Made by a program: the position numbers and the translations under genes | Source: Pseudomonadota bacterium | GTDB taxonomy: Bacteria > Pseudomonadota > Gammaproteobacteria > Burkholderiales > Rhodocyclaceae | Reading direction: 5' to 3' | NCBI GenBank assembly: GCA_018241725.1 | Contig: JAFEDI010000103.1 | Coordinates: forward strand, 1-64,000 | DNA length: 64,000 nucleotides | Notes under the pieces: model-generated | Told to the model about the DNA's origin: nothing | Seen by the model: the letters and a program-made list of their open reading frames with translations, nothing else | Database searches by the model: none | In this document: positions 14,599 to 22,611 of the stretch, piece after piece | Numbering within the stretch: the stretch's first letter is position 1 | Layout of the letters: the number at the start of each line of letters is the position of its first letter

Positions 14599-16049
14599 AG
14601 CTCACCTCGCTGCAGAATCGCCTGTCACGCAGCCTGCTCGCCGGCTGGCTGGTGTGGTCGCTCGCCATCCTCGGCTCCCTGTGGTGGGTCATTGATCACG
14701 AAATCGAGGAGCTGCTCGACGAGACCCTCGTCGAGTCGGCGGAGATCATCGCCGGCTTGCTGGCCTACGATGCGGCGGCGCTCAGGCTCGATGACAGCGA
14801 CACGCGCGCCCTGCCTGCCGCCGAGCATAGCGAGCGGCTCATCTGGCAGATCACCAATACGGCTGGACGCATCGCCTTGCGCTCCCATCGCGCGCCGGAC
14901 ACGCCCCTCGTTTCACCCGCCACCTCCGGCCTGAGCTACGACGCCTCCCGCAGCTGGCGGGTGTTCTCCCTGCGCCTGCCGGGCGCACCGGACCTGGTGT
15001 TGCACGTGGGGCAGGAGACGGCCGACCGGGAGGAGGCGGCCGTCGAGGCGGCCCGTTACACGGCAGCCACTGCCTTGTGCATCGGCATTCTGGTCATGCT
15101 GTGGACGCGGGTCAGGCTGCGCCGGGAGCTGGCCCCGCTGGACGCGTTCTCGGCAGCCATCCGCGACTATGACCCGCTGGCCCGCGACTATCCTCTCCCG
15201 CCTGCCAGCCATGCGGAACTGCAGCCGGTCCGCGATGCGATAGAGAGCCTGGCCACCCGCCTCGCCCAACGCGTGGAAAACGAACGCGCCTTCTCCGCAC
15301 ATGCCGCCCACGCGCTGCGCACGCCCCTGGCCGGGCTGGATGCGCAGCTGGCCGTCGCCCAGCGGGAAGCCCCCGCCATCATCCAGCCCCGGCTGGCACA
15401 GGCGCGGCAGGCTGCCAGCAGACTGCAGCGCGTCGTGACGGCGCTGCTGGCCCTGTTCCGCAGTGGCTCGGACCTGCACCCACAGCGCTTCCGGATGAGC
15501 GATCTGGCCGCAAGCCTGGGATTCAGCGGCCTGCAGCTTCAGGTAGAAGGGGCCGAATGGCTGGATGGCGATCCGGACCTGATCGCCGCCGCGCTCATGA
15601 ACCTGATCGACAACTCCGCACGGCATCACGCCACCATCGTCCGCCTGCAAGTTACCGACTCGCCGGAGGCGGCGATCACGATCGCGGATGACGGCAGCGG
15701 CATCGAACCCGGGCACATTAATCGTCTGAACCAGGCGCTGGCCACGCGGGACTATGCCGGACATACCGGCCTCGGTTTGATGCTGGCCGACATGGTCGCC
15801 CGCATCCATGGCGGACGGCTCGAGATCCTCACGCCAGCAGCAGGCTGCGCAGTCACCCTGCACCTCGGACCACATCCTCATAGAGCACCCGTACCAACCG
15901 CAAGGATTCACCCTGTTCCCAAGAAGAACGGGGCCGCACGCAAGCCGCGACCGAAAAAGCCCCCGACGCACCGCATGAAACCGCGTCCGTCGTCTACCCG
16001 CCCGGTTTCTCGACCGGCCCCAGCAGCAACGACAATGTGGAATGACTGA
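14595..16049 (+). CDS. Sensor histidine kinase (QseC-like)
   Basis: A 484-aa kinase with two membrane helices (about residues 13-35 and 155-172) enclosing a periplasmic domain of about 120 aa. A linker is followed by a dimerisation box (FSAHAAHALRTPLAGLDAQL, the second His being the phospho-acceptor position) and an HATPase_c domain (LIDNSARHH N-box, DDGSGI, TGLGLMLADMVARIHGG). After the ATPase the protein has a roughly 60-residue Pro/Arg/Lys-rich tail that looks disordered and is unusual for the family; a recent loss of the normal stop is one explanation. The start overlaps the regulator stop by ATGA. Confidence 0.9.
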   Translation: MKLTSLQNRLSRSLLAGWLVWSLAILGSLWWVIDHEIEELLDETLVESAEIIAGLLAYDAAALRLDDSDTRALPAAEHSERLIWQITNTAGRIALRSHRAPDTPLVSPATSGLSYDASRSWRVFSLRLPGAPDLVLHVGQETADREEAAVEAARYTAATALCIGILVMLWTRVRLRRELAPLDAFSAAIRDYDPLARDYPLPPASHAELQPVRDAIESLATRLAQRVENERAFSAHAAHALRTPLAGLDAQLAVAQREAPAIIQPRLAQARQAASRLQRVVTALLALFRSGSDLHPQRFRMSDLAASLGFSGLQLQVEGAEWLDGDPDLIAAALMNLIDNSARHHATIVRLQVTDSPEAAITIADDGSGIEPGHINRLNQALATRDYAGHTGLGLMLADMVARIHGGRLEILTPAAGCAVTLHLGPHPHRAPVPTARIHPVPKKNGAARKPRPKKPPTHRMKPRPSSTRPVSRPAPAATTMWND

Positions 16050-16102
16050 AACTCTGCAGGGCAGCACATAGCGCCCCCGCGTGAATCCGACGGAGAACAA
16101 GA

Positions 16103-17443
16103 ATGAACGAGAAGCCATGCCTATCCCTGCTCTGCAGTGCAATGCTGATGATGGGCGTGGGAATCAGTACGAGTACGGCCCGCGCCGCAGACAGTACAGC
16201 CCTTGAAAGCGAAGTACGTACGCGGGCGGCGGCTGTCGAAAGCCAGCTCATCGCCTGGCGCCGTGACATCCACCGACACCCGGAACTCGGCGACCAGGAG
16301 GTCCGCACCGCCAAGCTGGTCGCCGACCATCTGCGCAGCCTCGGCATCGAGGTGCAGACCGGTGTCGCCCGGCACGGGGTGGTGGGCATACTGCACGGGG
16401 CGCAGCCCGGTCCTGTCGTCGCCTTGCGGGCCGACATGGATGCGCTGCCAGTGAAGGAACCGGCCGGCCTTCCGTTCGCCTCCATCGCCAAGGGCAACTA
16501 TCAGGGCACCGAGGTCTCCGTGATGCACGCCTGCGGCCATGATGCCCACACCGCGATGCTGATGGCGACGGCATCCGTTCTTGCCGGCATGAAAGCGCAG
16601 CTGCCGGGCACGGTCATGTTCATCTTCCAGCCCGCCGAAGAGGGGCCGAGCCTGTTCATGCCGGGCCCGGGCAAGACCTGGGGGGCGCGCATGATGCTGG
16701 AAGAGGGCCTGTTCAAACGGCTCAAGCCCGCCGCCGTGTTCGGCCTCCACGTGATGCCGGGGCGCTCCGGCGAAATCACCTGGCGCGTGGGTTCGACCAC
16801 GGCCAGCAGCGACACGCTCAACATCACCGTCAAGGGCAAGCAAGGCCACGGCGGCATGCCCTGGTTCACCGTCGATCCGGTGGCAACCTCGGCCCTGATG
16901 ATCAGCGGCCTGCAGACCGTCGTCAGCCGCAAGGCCAACCTCACGGTGTCGCCGGCTGTGGTGACGATCGGGTCGATCCACGGAGGGACTGGCCCCAACA
17001 TCGTTCCCGAGAGCGTGGAGATGAGCGGCACCATCCGCACCTATGACAAGCAGGTGCGCAAACAGATCGGCGAAGACATCAGACTGAGCGCCGAGAAGAT
17101 CGCCGAGAGCAGCGGCGCCCACGCCGACGTGAGCATCGTCCCGATGTACGACGAAACCGTGAACGACGAGAACCTGGCGCAGCAGATGGCCCCGGTGCTG
17201 AAACGCGCCACCGACGGGAAGGTCGGTACGGCCGCACTGCCGGGGGCGGCGGAGGACTTCTCGTTCTACGCCAAGCAGGCCCCGGCCCTGTTCGTGTTCC
17301 TCGGCATCACGCCGGAAGGACAAGACCCCGCCAAGGCAGCCCCCAACCACAACCCACAGTTCTTCGTCGATGAAAAGGCGCTGGTGGTCGGTACGCGGGC
17401 GATGGCCTCGATGGCGGTGAACTTCCTGGCCCGGCAACCGTGA
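16103..17443 (+). CDS. Secreted M20-family amidohydrolase
   Basis: A 446-aa metal-dependent hydrolase with a signal peptide ending near ARA-AD (residue 29). Family motifs: RRDIHRHPELGDQE, ALRADMDALPVKEP, the metal-binding HACGHDAHTAMLM, FQPAEEG, and GLHVMPG before the dimerisation domain. This is the amidohydrolase/aminoacylase (M20D) group that includes hippurate and IAA-amino-acid hydrolases. The substrate is unknown; export points to periplasmic cleavage of an N-acyl amino acid or similar compound. It follows the kinase gene by 53 bp but has its own ribosome binding site. Confidence 0.9.
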   Translation: MNEKPCLSLLCSAMLMMGVGISTSTARAADSTALESEVRTRAAAVESQLIAWRRDIHRHPELGDQEVRTAKLVADHLRSLGIEVQTGVARHGVVGILHGAQPGPVVALRADMDALPVKEPAGLPFASIAKGNYQGTEVSVMHACGHDAHTAMLMATASVLAGMKAQLPGTVMFIFQPAEEGPSLFMPGPGKTWGARMMLEEGLFKRLKPAAVFGLHVMPGRSGEITWRVGSTTASSDTLNITVKGKQGHGGMPWFTVDPVATSALMISGLQTVVSRKANLTVSPAVVTIGSIHGGTGPNIVPESVEMSGTIRTYDKQVRKQIGEDIRLSAEKIAESSGAHADVSIVPMYDETVNDENLAQQMAPVLKRATDGKVGTAALPGAAEDFSFYAKQAPALFVFLGITPEGQDPAKAAPNHNPQFFVDEKALVVGTRAMASMAVNFLARQP

Positions 17444-17464
17444 TCCGGGCTCCCACTGACACTC

Positions 17465-17892
17465 CCGGGGCACCACGCGCAAGATCAGCCTGACCAGCGA
17501 AGGCGAGATCTACCTGATGCACGCCACCCGCATCCTCGCCGAGCTGCACGAAATGGACGACATCGTCTCCAGCAGCCGGCAAGCCCCGCCTGCTGCGCGT
17601 CAATGCGCCCCTCGGCTTCGGCCGCACCGAGATCGTCAAGATCCACGGCGCCCTCTCCAGCAACGACGGCGACATCGTCCTCGGCTGGGCCCTCGACAGC
17701 CATGGCATCGTGATCCGCTCCCAATGGGACCTGGCCAAATACCTCGAAAGCGGCCGCCTGCGGCACATCTTTCCCGAGTTCTCACTGCCCAGCGCGGATC
17801 TATACGTCTATTACCCGAGCAAGCAGAACCTGACGGCTCGGGCGCGGGCGTTCATCAATTTTCTGGTTGAAGAGTTGGCGACGGAGGGATGA
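17465..17892 (+). pseudogene. LysR-family regulator remnant (frameshifted and internally deleted)
   Basis: Two LysR-like pieces in different frames. The first (about 17468-17570) reads TRKISLTSEGEIYLMHATR, the end of the LysR DNA-binding domain and its linker helix. After a frameshift near 17575 comes PRLLRVNAPLGFGRTEIV, and then, with most of the effector domain missing, the C-terminal part reading LSSNDGDIVLGWALDSHG and continuing to ARAFINFLVEELATEG, stop at 17890-17892. The N-terminal helix-turn-helix is absent. The gene is clearly dead and marks the left edge of the accessory island. Confidence 0.85.
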
Positions 17893-18330
17893 GGGGTGGC
17901 GATTTGAATATCCGGGGCTGGGAGGGCTGCGGCTTTATCGTGGGCTGGGCCTGATTCCTCCATCTGCACGGCTACTGAGGCAGGGAGTTCAAGATATCTC
18001 GCCCGCCGATTTTGGCGCGACATTGATGTTTCTGCACGATGATTGGCGGTGGAAGAGAGTTTAAGGCGTCGGGTTATCAGCCAAAGGAAGCACTCAATTC
18101 CTCCGGTCTGAATGACCAGTCGAAGAACAAGTGCCAACATCCATCGCCCCCTTGTAAGAATAGGCGGAGCTGTCTTGCAACTATGCTAAACCTAGCCCCG
18201 GCCAACGACGATATCTGGCTTCAACAGGCTTAGTCAGCAGGCTGTTTGGTTGCTGCCCTGACAGTCAGGGGCTGACCTTGACGAGCGAGATGATAAAGTT
18301 CCGAACTCCTGTCCGAGTACTGATTCCGCG
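17893..18330. other. Non-coding gap, more A/T-rich than its left neighbours
   Basis: No gene was recognised in these 440 bp. Short open frames are present but have no ribosome binding site or family resemblance. Base composition shifts toward A/T here and stays so through the following two genes. This fits the left junction of a transferred segment. No convincing promoter or attachment site was identified. Confidence 0.5.
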
Positions 18331-19662
18331 ATGCTGAAAGAACTACAACTGCGGGGAGTTGGCCCCGCCCGTGAGATGGAGGTTGCTTTCTCCAAGCGCC
18401 TGAACATCATCACTGGTGACAACGGACTGGGGAAGAGCTTCCTCCTGGATATCGCATGGTGGGCACTAACGCGATCATGGGCCGGCCGACCTGCACAGCC
18501 AGCCCTTCGCCTCAAGAAGAGTGATCCGCTACCGAAGATCGGTTTCACCTTCGATGCAAAGACTCGGCCGGTCAGTGATGACTGCATTTTCGATCGCTAC
18601 GCGCAGACTTGGAAACGCTCAATGGGCCGGCCATCGAATCCTGGTCTTGTACTTTATGCGCAAGTTGATGGTGGTTTTTCTGTCTGGGATCCGGCACGCA
18701 ACTACTGGAAGCAGAATAAGAACAGCGAGGAGCCTGAGCGGCCTCGCTCCTACGTCTTTAAGCCTCAGGAAGTCTGGGACGGCTTGCCGATCGACAGTGC
18801 TAAGAAACAGTGCAATGGGCTTATAGCCGACTGGGCATCTTGGCAAAGAGAAGGTGGAGAATCGTTTGCACAACTTTCCCGTGCTCTCCAAGCCCTGTCA
18901 CCAACCCCAGATGAAGTGCTGATCCCTGGAAAATTGGCCCGTATCGGCCTAGATGACGTTCGTGACTACCCGACACTCACGATGCCATACGGACACGACG
19001 TGCCTGTTATCCATGCGTCAGCGGGCATGCGTCGGATTATTGCGTTGGCGTACTTGCTAGTGTGGAGTTGGAAAGAACACGTCATCGCCAGTCAGCGCCT
19101 CGGAGATCCCCCTGCTCATGAAATCGTCTTCCTGATCGATGAGATTGAGTCGCACCTTCACCCAAAATGGCAGCGCTGTATCTTTGATGCAGTGCTTTCA
19201 GTCATGAATGCCTTGGTTGGAGGAAAAACGGTGAAAAATATCCAAGTTATAGCGGCAACGCACTCACCCCTAGTTTTGGCATCGCTCGAACCACTATTCA
19301 ACCCAAAGATTGATGCACTCTTCGACATCGACATGGAATTAAGCGAGAAAGGGAAGCGCAATGTCATCATTCGGCGAAAGCAGTGGGAACGCCTTGGCAC
19401 TGCGGACCGCTGGTTGGTTAGCGATATCTTCAACCTTAAACAGGCACGTTCGCTAAAGGCCGAGCAGATAATCGAAGAGATCTCGGCTGCAATGAAGACT
19501 GAAAGGCTGACGAGATCAAAGGCTCTTCAACTCGACAAAGAACTTGCCTCGGTGCTCGGTGAGACCGATCCTCTCTGGGCACGCTGGCGATTCGTGGCAG
19601 AAGAAAAAGGCTGGCTCCCAAAAGAGAACGGTGAACGGAGTGCAGCAGATGCTGAGGATTGA
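18331..19662 (+). CDS. AAA-family ATPase, likely PtuA-like defence ATPase
   Basis: A 443-aa ABC/SMC-type ATPase: Walker A GDNGLGKS (residues 29-36), signature-like SAGMRRI (about 230-236), Walker B IVFLIDEIESHLHP (265-278) and the switch His311 in AATHSP. The gap between Walker A and the signature holds no coiled coil, as in the AAA15/AAA_21 group used by OLD, Septu and similar anti-phage ATPases. It overlaps the following HNH gene by 14 bp. Base composition is lower in GC than the flanking core genes, suggesting horizontal transfer. Assignment to Septu specifically is inference from the ATPase + HNH pairing. Confidence 0.8.
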   Translation: MLKELQLRGVGPAREMEVAFSKRLNIITGDNGLGKSFLLDIAWWALTRSWAGRPAQPALRLKKSDPLPKIGFTFDAKTRPVSDDCIFDRYAQTWKRSMGRPSNPGLVLYAQVDGGFSVWDPARNYWKQNKNSEEPERPRSYVFKPQEVWDGLPIDSAKKQCNGLIADWASWQREGGESFAQLSRALQALSPTPDEVLIPGKLARIGLDDVRDYPTLTMPYGHDVPVIHASAGMRRIIALAYLLVWSWKEHVIASQRLGDPPAHEIVFLIDEIESHLHPKWQRCIFDAVLSVMNALVGGKTVKNIQVIAATHSPLVLASLEPLFNPKIDALFDIDMELSEKGKRNVIIRRKQWERLGTADRWLVSDIFNLKQARSLKAEQIIEEISAAMKTERLTRSKALQLDKELASVLGETDPLWARWRFVAEEKGWLPKENGERSAADAED

Positions 19663-20266
19663 GCTTAGCGAGGAACCTCTGACGTTTGATACGGATGTGC
19701 GGCAGAAGGGATTGAAATGGATGGCTGCGCAGGGCATTGATCTGAATCGAGAACTGCCTAAGGGCACGGAACTCCCTGCGTATTGGAGGGCCTGCGCAGA
19801 CTCACTTCGGGAAGCATTTGACCGCAGGTGTTCCTACAGCGGGCAATACATGCGCAAGAGCGAGATCATTCCAGTAGAGCATGCTATTCCAAAATCCCTA
19901 CGCCCAGATTTAGCGTATGAATGGCTAAATTATCGGTATGCATCCCAACGCATCAACGGCAGAAAGGGCACAAAGATTATTCTCGATCCGGCGCACTTTC
20001 CGGCCGATACGGAGGTATTTCACCTTAACTTTGTGACCGGCGCGATTTTCCCGAATCCATCACTGAAGAAGAGTGCGCCCGCGTTATATCGAATGGCCGA
20101 TCAAGCAGTCACAGCCCTTGGCTTGGACGATGGGCTTTATCGTGACGAACGCATGGAAGTCTGGGATGACTACATGAGAGGCTCCAAAGGGGCATCTGAA
20201 AAGAAGTTGCTGAGGAAAACTAACAATTTTGTCTGGCAAGAGGCGATGCGCCAAAAACTACTTTAG
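19649..20266 (+). CDS. HNH-type nuclease, partner of the AAA ATPase (PtuB-like)
   Basis: A 205-aa protein with an HNH-like core: CSYSG at residue 61, then VEHAIPKS (His78), EWLNYRYAS (Asn94) and INGRKG (Asn103). This matches the pattern of HNH proteins encoded beside AAA ATPases, in which the first His is followed by P-K-S and a W-x-N-Y-R helix. A second zinc-binding CxxC pair is not visible. The ATG at 19649 has GGAG eight bases before it and lies inside the end of the ATPase gene, so the pair is translationally coupled. Predicted role is nucleic-acid cleavage during phage infection, not shown by sequence. Confidence 0.72.
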   Translation: MLRIELSEEPLTFDTDVRQKGLKWMAAQGIDLNRELPKGTELPAYWRACADSLREAFDRRCSYSGQYMRKSEIIPVEHAIPKSLRPDLAYEWLNYRYASQRINGRKGTKIILDPAHFPADTEVFHLNFVTGAIFPNPSLKKSAPALYRMADQAVTALGLDDGLYRDERMEVWDDYMRGSKGASEKKLLRKTNNFVWQEAMRQKLL

Positions 20267-20665
20267 AGCGGCGACTGTCGAGTCAGATCTAGCAAAGTGT
20301 CAAGACAGCCCCACCTATCTCAAGAGTATTTGCCATGGAGACGGCACTTGCTTCGTTCAGACATTAGTGTTGAAGGAGTTGAATAGCTCCGGCGGCCGAG
20401 TAACCGCCTAATCTGACAAACCATTTATCAGCCCGCCCCAAGCCTTGCCACACGCAACCACGGAAGATCCCACCCAGCGTCGTCAAACCGGAAACCCAGC
20501 CTCCCTTCCGCCAACCAGTCGGCCCACTCTCCCCAGCCCTCCGGCGGCACGCCGACACCCTGCCGACCTCCGCTGCCATCCGCTCGCCCCCCCGCTGCCC
20601 CACTCCGCACAAGCACCCCGCCCCACCAGCCCCCCCCCGCCCCCGTCCCGACCCTCCACAAGCTC

Positions 20666-20972
20666 CTCGCGAGAAACCCGGCGAATGTCCTGCCCTGTCC
20701 GCGAATCCCTCGCGAGTACCTCCGGGACAGACTAGCCCTATCCCGCCGATACTCCCGCCCTGTCCGACCGCTCCTCGCGAGGAGATCAAAGCTGCTCGCG
20801 AGGCCCACCGGGATAGGGACCGACTGTCCGGGATATAGTCCCGAGCAGCCCGGAGACAGTCCCGCCCTATCCCCCGCACCCAATCGAGGACTTCCGGTAC
20901 AGGACGGACCCCCTCGGCGGGGCTCGCGAGTATCTCCGGGATGGTCGCGAGTACCCCGCCGGGGGTCGCGAG
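20666..20972. repeat. Cluster of TCGCGAG palindromic words
   Basis: Seven copies of TCGCGAG occur in 310 bp, at 20667, 20710, 20775, 20796, 20924, 20944 and 20966 (approximate first bases). Most extend to the palindrome CTCGCGAG, and one to the 14-bp perfect palindrome CTCCTCGCGAGGAG (20771-20784). Several are followed by a related tail (AGTACCTCCGGGA / AGTATCTCCGGGA). An eighth, CATCGCGAGTAC, lies at about 22550. No coding frame crosses the cluster convincingly. Confidence 0.7.
20885..20954 (+). repeat. 70-bp direct repeat, copy 1
   Basis: Begins CGAGGACTTCCGGTACAGGA and ends in TCGCGAGTAC. It matches 22491-22560 with scattered changes, the first 23 bases being identical. The core C4-CTCGGC-G4 can form a hairpin in both copies. 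The two copies flank the DUF1016/SDR remnant and element copy A. Confidence 0.7.
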
Positions 20973-21123
20973 CCCATTCGAGGTGGCCGGGCCCGGGAGC
21001 CGTCGTGGGTGCAATCAAGAAAATGGCCGATCTGCCCCCAGATCGGCCATACGCACTGTCGGGAGGGATGAAGCCAGGGTTGAAGCTGAACGACGCTGGC
21101 TTTGGCCCCCTATCCAATCCGCC

Positions 21124-21681
21124 TTACACCTGCGCCATGCCGCCATCGACAAACAGCTCGATGCCGTTGATGAAGCTCGCGGAATCCGATGCCAGGAAGG
21201 CGACGGCCTTGCCGATTTCCTGCGGCTCCCCCAGGCGGCCCAGCGGGACTTGCGCGGCCAGGTAATCGAACAGACCCTGACGGCTCCATCTAGCCTTTGT
21301 GGGCGGCCTTGAAGCGGCCGAGTTCGAGGATGAAGCTTCGAGCTGGCGCAGGATGGCGGTTTCCAGGTCGGCTTCGGTGAGCGCGCTGGCTTGGGCACTA
21401 GCAATTTCGCTGCGCCCGAAGGCCTTACGTTCGATCTGCCGGTGCAGTTCGCGCACGCTCCAACGCTCGGCCAAGCACTGCCGGGCGTAGAAGTGGCGGG
21501 CGGGCTCGGTCTTGAGCGGCAGCAACTGCAGGAAGTGGGTCCAGCTCAATTGTCGCATCAGCGATGCGACAATTTCGGCATCCGGGAAGGCCTGGGCGAA
21601 CCGCACCATGTGGCGCAGGTTCTTGGGCTCGAATCCATAGCCGAATTCATGGGCCAGCCGTTCGCCGAGGCGGTCCATCAA
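21124..21681 (-). pseudogene. Chimeric remnant: DUF1016 N-terminal domain joined to an SDR C-terminal fragment
   Basis: One open frame of 185 codons made of two unrelated parts. The upstream part (about 21300-21681) is a DUF1016/YhcG N-terminal domain ([49 protein letters not shown]). It is homologous to, but clearly diverged from, the intact gene at 22612-23676. The last 50 codons (about 21124-21276) are the end of a short-chain dehydrogenase ([20 protein letters not shown], then [11 protein letters not shown]). The PD-(D/E)xK nuclease domain and the whole SDR nucleotide-binding domain are missing. Almost certainly the product of a deletion joining two genes. Confidence 0.8.
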
Positions 21682-21776
21682 CTGGGCACCATAGCGGGCA
21701 GGCGCATCCCCTTGGACAGATGGCAGACCCGTACCGCTCTCGTCCTGCCATCCCTCTCACTTGAAGCGCCGGGGGT

Positions 21777-22067
21777 TCAGCGCTCTATCTCCGCCCCTGC
21801 GCGCCAACCACCCTCCCGACGCTGAATCAGCACCATCAACTCCCTGGCCTCGTCCGCGATCATTCCGCAGGCCCACAAGTAGTTCTCCTGGAGTTCGGCG
21901 TCCATGCGCCGGAAAACCTCCCCGGCGTTGCCGCGGGTCATGGCGAGAAGGGCCTGGAGTTGGGCCTGTCGGGCGCTGAGCTGGTCGGTGAGGGTGAGCG
22001 TATCGGCATCGTAGGCGAGGACGTAGAGGCGGTCTCCGGGCGCGGGGAAGTTCATCGCTGTGCTCAT
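21777..22067 (-). CDS. Hypothetical 96-aa protein (element copy A)
   Basis: A small protein starting MSTAMNFPAPGDRLYVLAYD, with a predicted helical second half (SARQAQLQALLAMTRGNAGE, then MDAELQENYLWACGMIADEA). No signal peptide and no family I can name with confidence. It is preceded by GGAGGG and by an ATGA overlap with the 39-codon ORF. The other copy (23858-24148) differs at only two residues (Y19D, T25A), so the protein appears conserved. The helix-rich, small and duplicated character would suit an antitoxin, adaptor or phage-related regulator, but none of these is shown. Confidence 0.65.
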   Translation of the reverse strand: MSTAMNFPAPGDRLYVLAYDADTLTLTDQLSARQAQLQALLAMTRGNAGEVFRRMDAELQENYLWACGMIADEARELMVLIQRREGGWRAGAEIER

Positions 22068-22183
22068 TGCGGTGCCCTCCCCGTGTCGAGTTTGTCGCGC
22101 GGGGGCGGGCAATGGGATTGGGATCGGATCGAAGCGGGGACGGATGCGGGCGGGCGTGCGTACGTCAGGGCGATGAAAGCCAT
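22064..22183 (-). CDS. 39-codon ORF coupled to the 96-aa gene (element copy A)
   Basis: Reads MAFIALTYARPPASVPASIR and ends in GRAPQ, with the stop overlapping the next start (ATGA). AAGGAG (minus strand, plus positions 22193-22198) lies nine bases upstream. The frame and length are kept exactly in copy B, with 27 of 39 residues identical and no indels, although most base changes alter the amino acid. It could be a leader peptide whose translation controls the downstream gene rather than a functional protein. Confidence 0.5.
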   Translation of the reverse strand: MAFIALTYARPPASVPASIRSQSHCPPPRDKLDTGRAPQ

Positions 22184-22400
22184 GGTGCGAAACTCCTTTG
22201 TCGAAGGGCATTTCCGCTCCCCGTCGCCAAACGGGGGGCGGGCCAAAGCGGGGTTGGCGAACCGGGACAAAGGAACCGGCAGGGCCGAAGCCCTCCCCAC
22301 CCGGCCCGCCATTGATCATGGGCGCACCAAGGGTGCACGGACAAAAAAATAGCCGCATTGCGGCTTACGTCCGCCTTTGTCGGTCCGGGTCGCCAAACCC
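22184..22400 (-). promoter_or_regulatory. Leader with mutually exclusive pairing words, copy A
   Basis: Word 1 on the plus strand: CCTTTGTC at 22195-22202 and 22374-22381, complement GACAAAGG at 22266-22273. Word 2: TCGCCAA at 22224-22230 and 22390-22396, complement TTGGCGA at 22254-22260. The middle copy can therefore pair with either outer copy, not both. The outer copy nearest the ORF includes the AAGGAG ribosome binding site. A terminator-like hairpin and small hairpins (GCACC-AAG-GGTGC; AGGGC-CGAA-GCCCT) lie between the middle and upstream words. This is the layout of a transcription or translation attenuator; see copy B for the covariation. Confidence 0.6.
22343..22366 (-). terminator. 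Intrinsic-terminator-like hairpin in leader A
   Basis: On the minus strand AGCCGCA pairs with TGCGGCT across one base and is followed by A and seven T. It lies upstream of the small ORFs rather than after a gene, so it would act as an attenuator. Copy B has an equivalent hairpin with a changed but still perfectly paired stem. Confidence 0.65.
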
Positions 22401-22490
22401 GTTCGCTGTTGTTGCAGCGACAGTGGGGAGTATCTGCCGGGCGTTCGAGGAGCGTCAAGGGACGGTCGCCCCAGTACGGAGGCGACGGCC

Positions 22491-22560
22491 CGAGGACTTC
22501 CGGTACAGGACGGCCCCCTCGGCGGGGGGCGAAAGTACCTCCTGGATCATCGCGAGTACG
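22491..22560 (+). repeat. 70-bp direct repeat, copy 2
   Basis: Matches 20885-20954: identical for CGAGGACTTCCGGTACAGGA and nearby bases, then a CCCCCTCGGCGGGG hairpin core and an ending TCGCGAGTAC. It lies just past the right end of element copy A, before the DUF1016 gene. Confidence 0.7.
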
Positions 22561-22611
22561 CCAGCGCATTCGCCCTATGCCCAAACCCGGCCATTAACCG
22601 CTGCGCATCCA

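Larger units (their letters stand above)
20267..21123. other. Gene-free region with dense palindromes and nested inverted repeats
   Basis: No gene was recognised in 857 bp. From about 20660 to 20975 the sequence is a patchwork of short repeated words: TCGCGAG, CCCTATCCC / GGGATAGGG and GACTGTC / GACAGTC. The largest structure pairs GGGATAGGG (20810-20818) with CCCTATCCC (20865-20873), and inside it GACTGTC (20822-20828) with GACAGTC (20855-20861). The region also has very C-rich stretches (20560-20650). It may be decayed mobile DNA or a structured RNA; nothing here allows a choice. Confidence 0.6.
21715..22459 (-). repeat. Element copy A (~745 bp), second copy at 23796-24533
   Basis: An imperfect direct repeat. 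Read on the minus strand each copy has: a leader with two complementary word sets and a terminator-like hairpin, a 39-codon ORF, a 96-codon ORF, and a final hairpin GATGGCAG/CTGCCATC (here 21719-21752). Divergence is uneven: the 96-codon ORF is nearly identical between copies, while the leader and 39-codon ORF differ much more. The left ends share GACAGATGGCAG and the right ends share AGCGTCAAG. No transposase was found inside. Confidence 0.85.

Noticed and set aside
17867-18233. Small plus-strand frames of 60-65 codons between the LysR remnant and the ATPase
   Set aside because: No ribosome binding site and no resemblance to known proteins; treated as non-coding.
20660-20975. CRISPR array
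   Set aside because: Repeated words are short and irregularly spaced, with no constant repeat/spacer length and no cas genes.
20429-21117. Long minus-strand frames through the palindromic region
   Set aside because: Gly/Arg/Trp-rich translations change character with every repeat, with no start signal or domain; the repeats explain the open frame.
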